From Paulinella micropora (lineage: Eukaryota; Cercozoa; Imbricatea; Euglyphida), in contig BJOX01000292.1 in NCBI GenBank assembly GCA_009731375.1, forward strand, positions 359,065 through 423,064: a stretch of 64,000 nucleotides of DNA, given 5' to 3'. The position numbers and the translations under genes were made by a program. The notes beneath the pieces were generated by a model. It did not search any database. It had not been told where the DNA came from and saw nothing but the letters and a program-made list of their open reading frames with translations. This document shows positions 59,713 to 64,000 of this stretch, piece by piece. Position 1 is the stretch's first letter; every line of letters begins with the position of its first letter.

Positions 59713-64000
<4,288 letters not shown>

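Overview
The window is nuclear DNA of a eukaryote, most likely a protist or alga; lineage is not resolved. It holds spliceosomal genes with very small exons, a non-LTR reverse transcriptase, several short retroelement families, and an extreme load of microsatellites that fills almost every intron. Twelve runs of N interrupt it, including 10639-11332, 18852-19418, 22897-23547, 33587-34398, 34754-35244 and 45608-46429. All coding exons use the standard code.

Layout. 1-7215 is almost pure satellite: a decamer array, then heptamers, tetramers and a trimer. 8835-48581 (+) is one gene of at least 27 exons, about 2.07 kb of coding sequence spread over 39.7 kb. It encodes the second half of an Amt-family ammonium transporter followed by a cytosolic tail of about 465 residues. 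Its 5' exons (TM1-4) lie upstream of the window. 48582-52274 is intergenic and holds no gene I recognise. 52275-56893 (-) is a complete seven-exon gene for a 269-residue MSP-domain (VAP/MOSPD-like) protein with two C-terminal membrane segments. 57063-59712 is the intergenic space between this gene and the next, which diverge, and it contains a 580-bp palindrome. From 59713 to the right edge (+) is a La-motif RNA-binding protein whose RRM exon lies beyond the window. I found every gene model by reading splice sites and checking codon phase across introns; phases agree at almost every junction.

Two patterns go beyond ordinary annotation. First, in all three genes many exons have partial copies scattered through the neighbouring introns, each copy embedded in microsatellite. 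The copies obey a rule: fragments carrying the acceptor and the exon's 5' part lie upstream of the complete exon, and fragments carrying the exon's 3' part and donor lie downstream. Second, at least three sequence families (called A, B and C here) end at a fixed 3' boundary directly followed by (ATCT)n, are entered from (ATCT)n at variable 5' points, and all lie in the same orientation. That is the signature of target-primed retroelements specialised for (ATCT)n arrays. One full reverse transcriptase with a restriction-like endonuclease tail sits in such an array at 32126-34753. One family A copy (20021-20726) carries the P4-P9 core of a group I intron.
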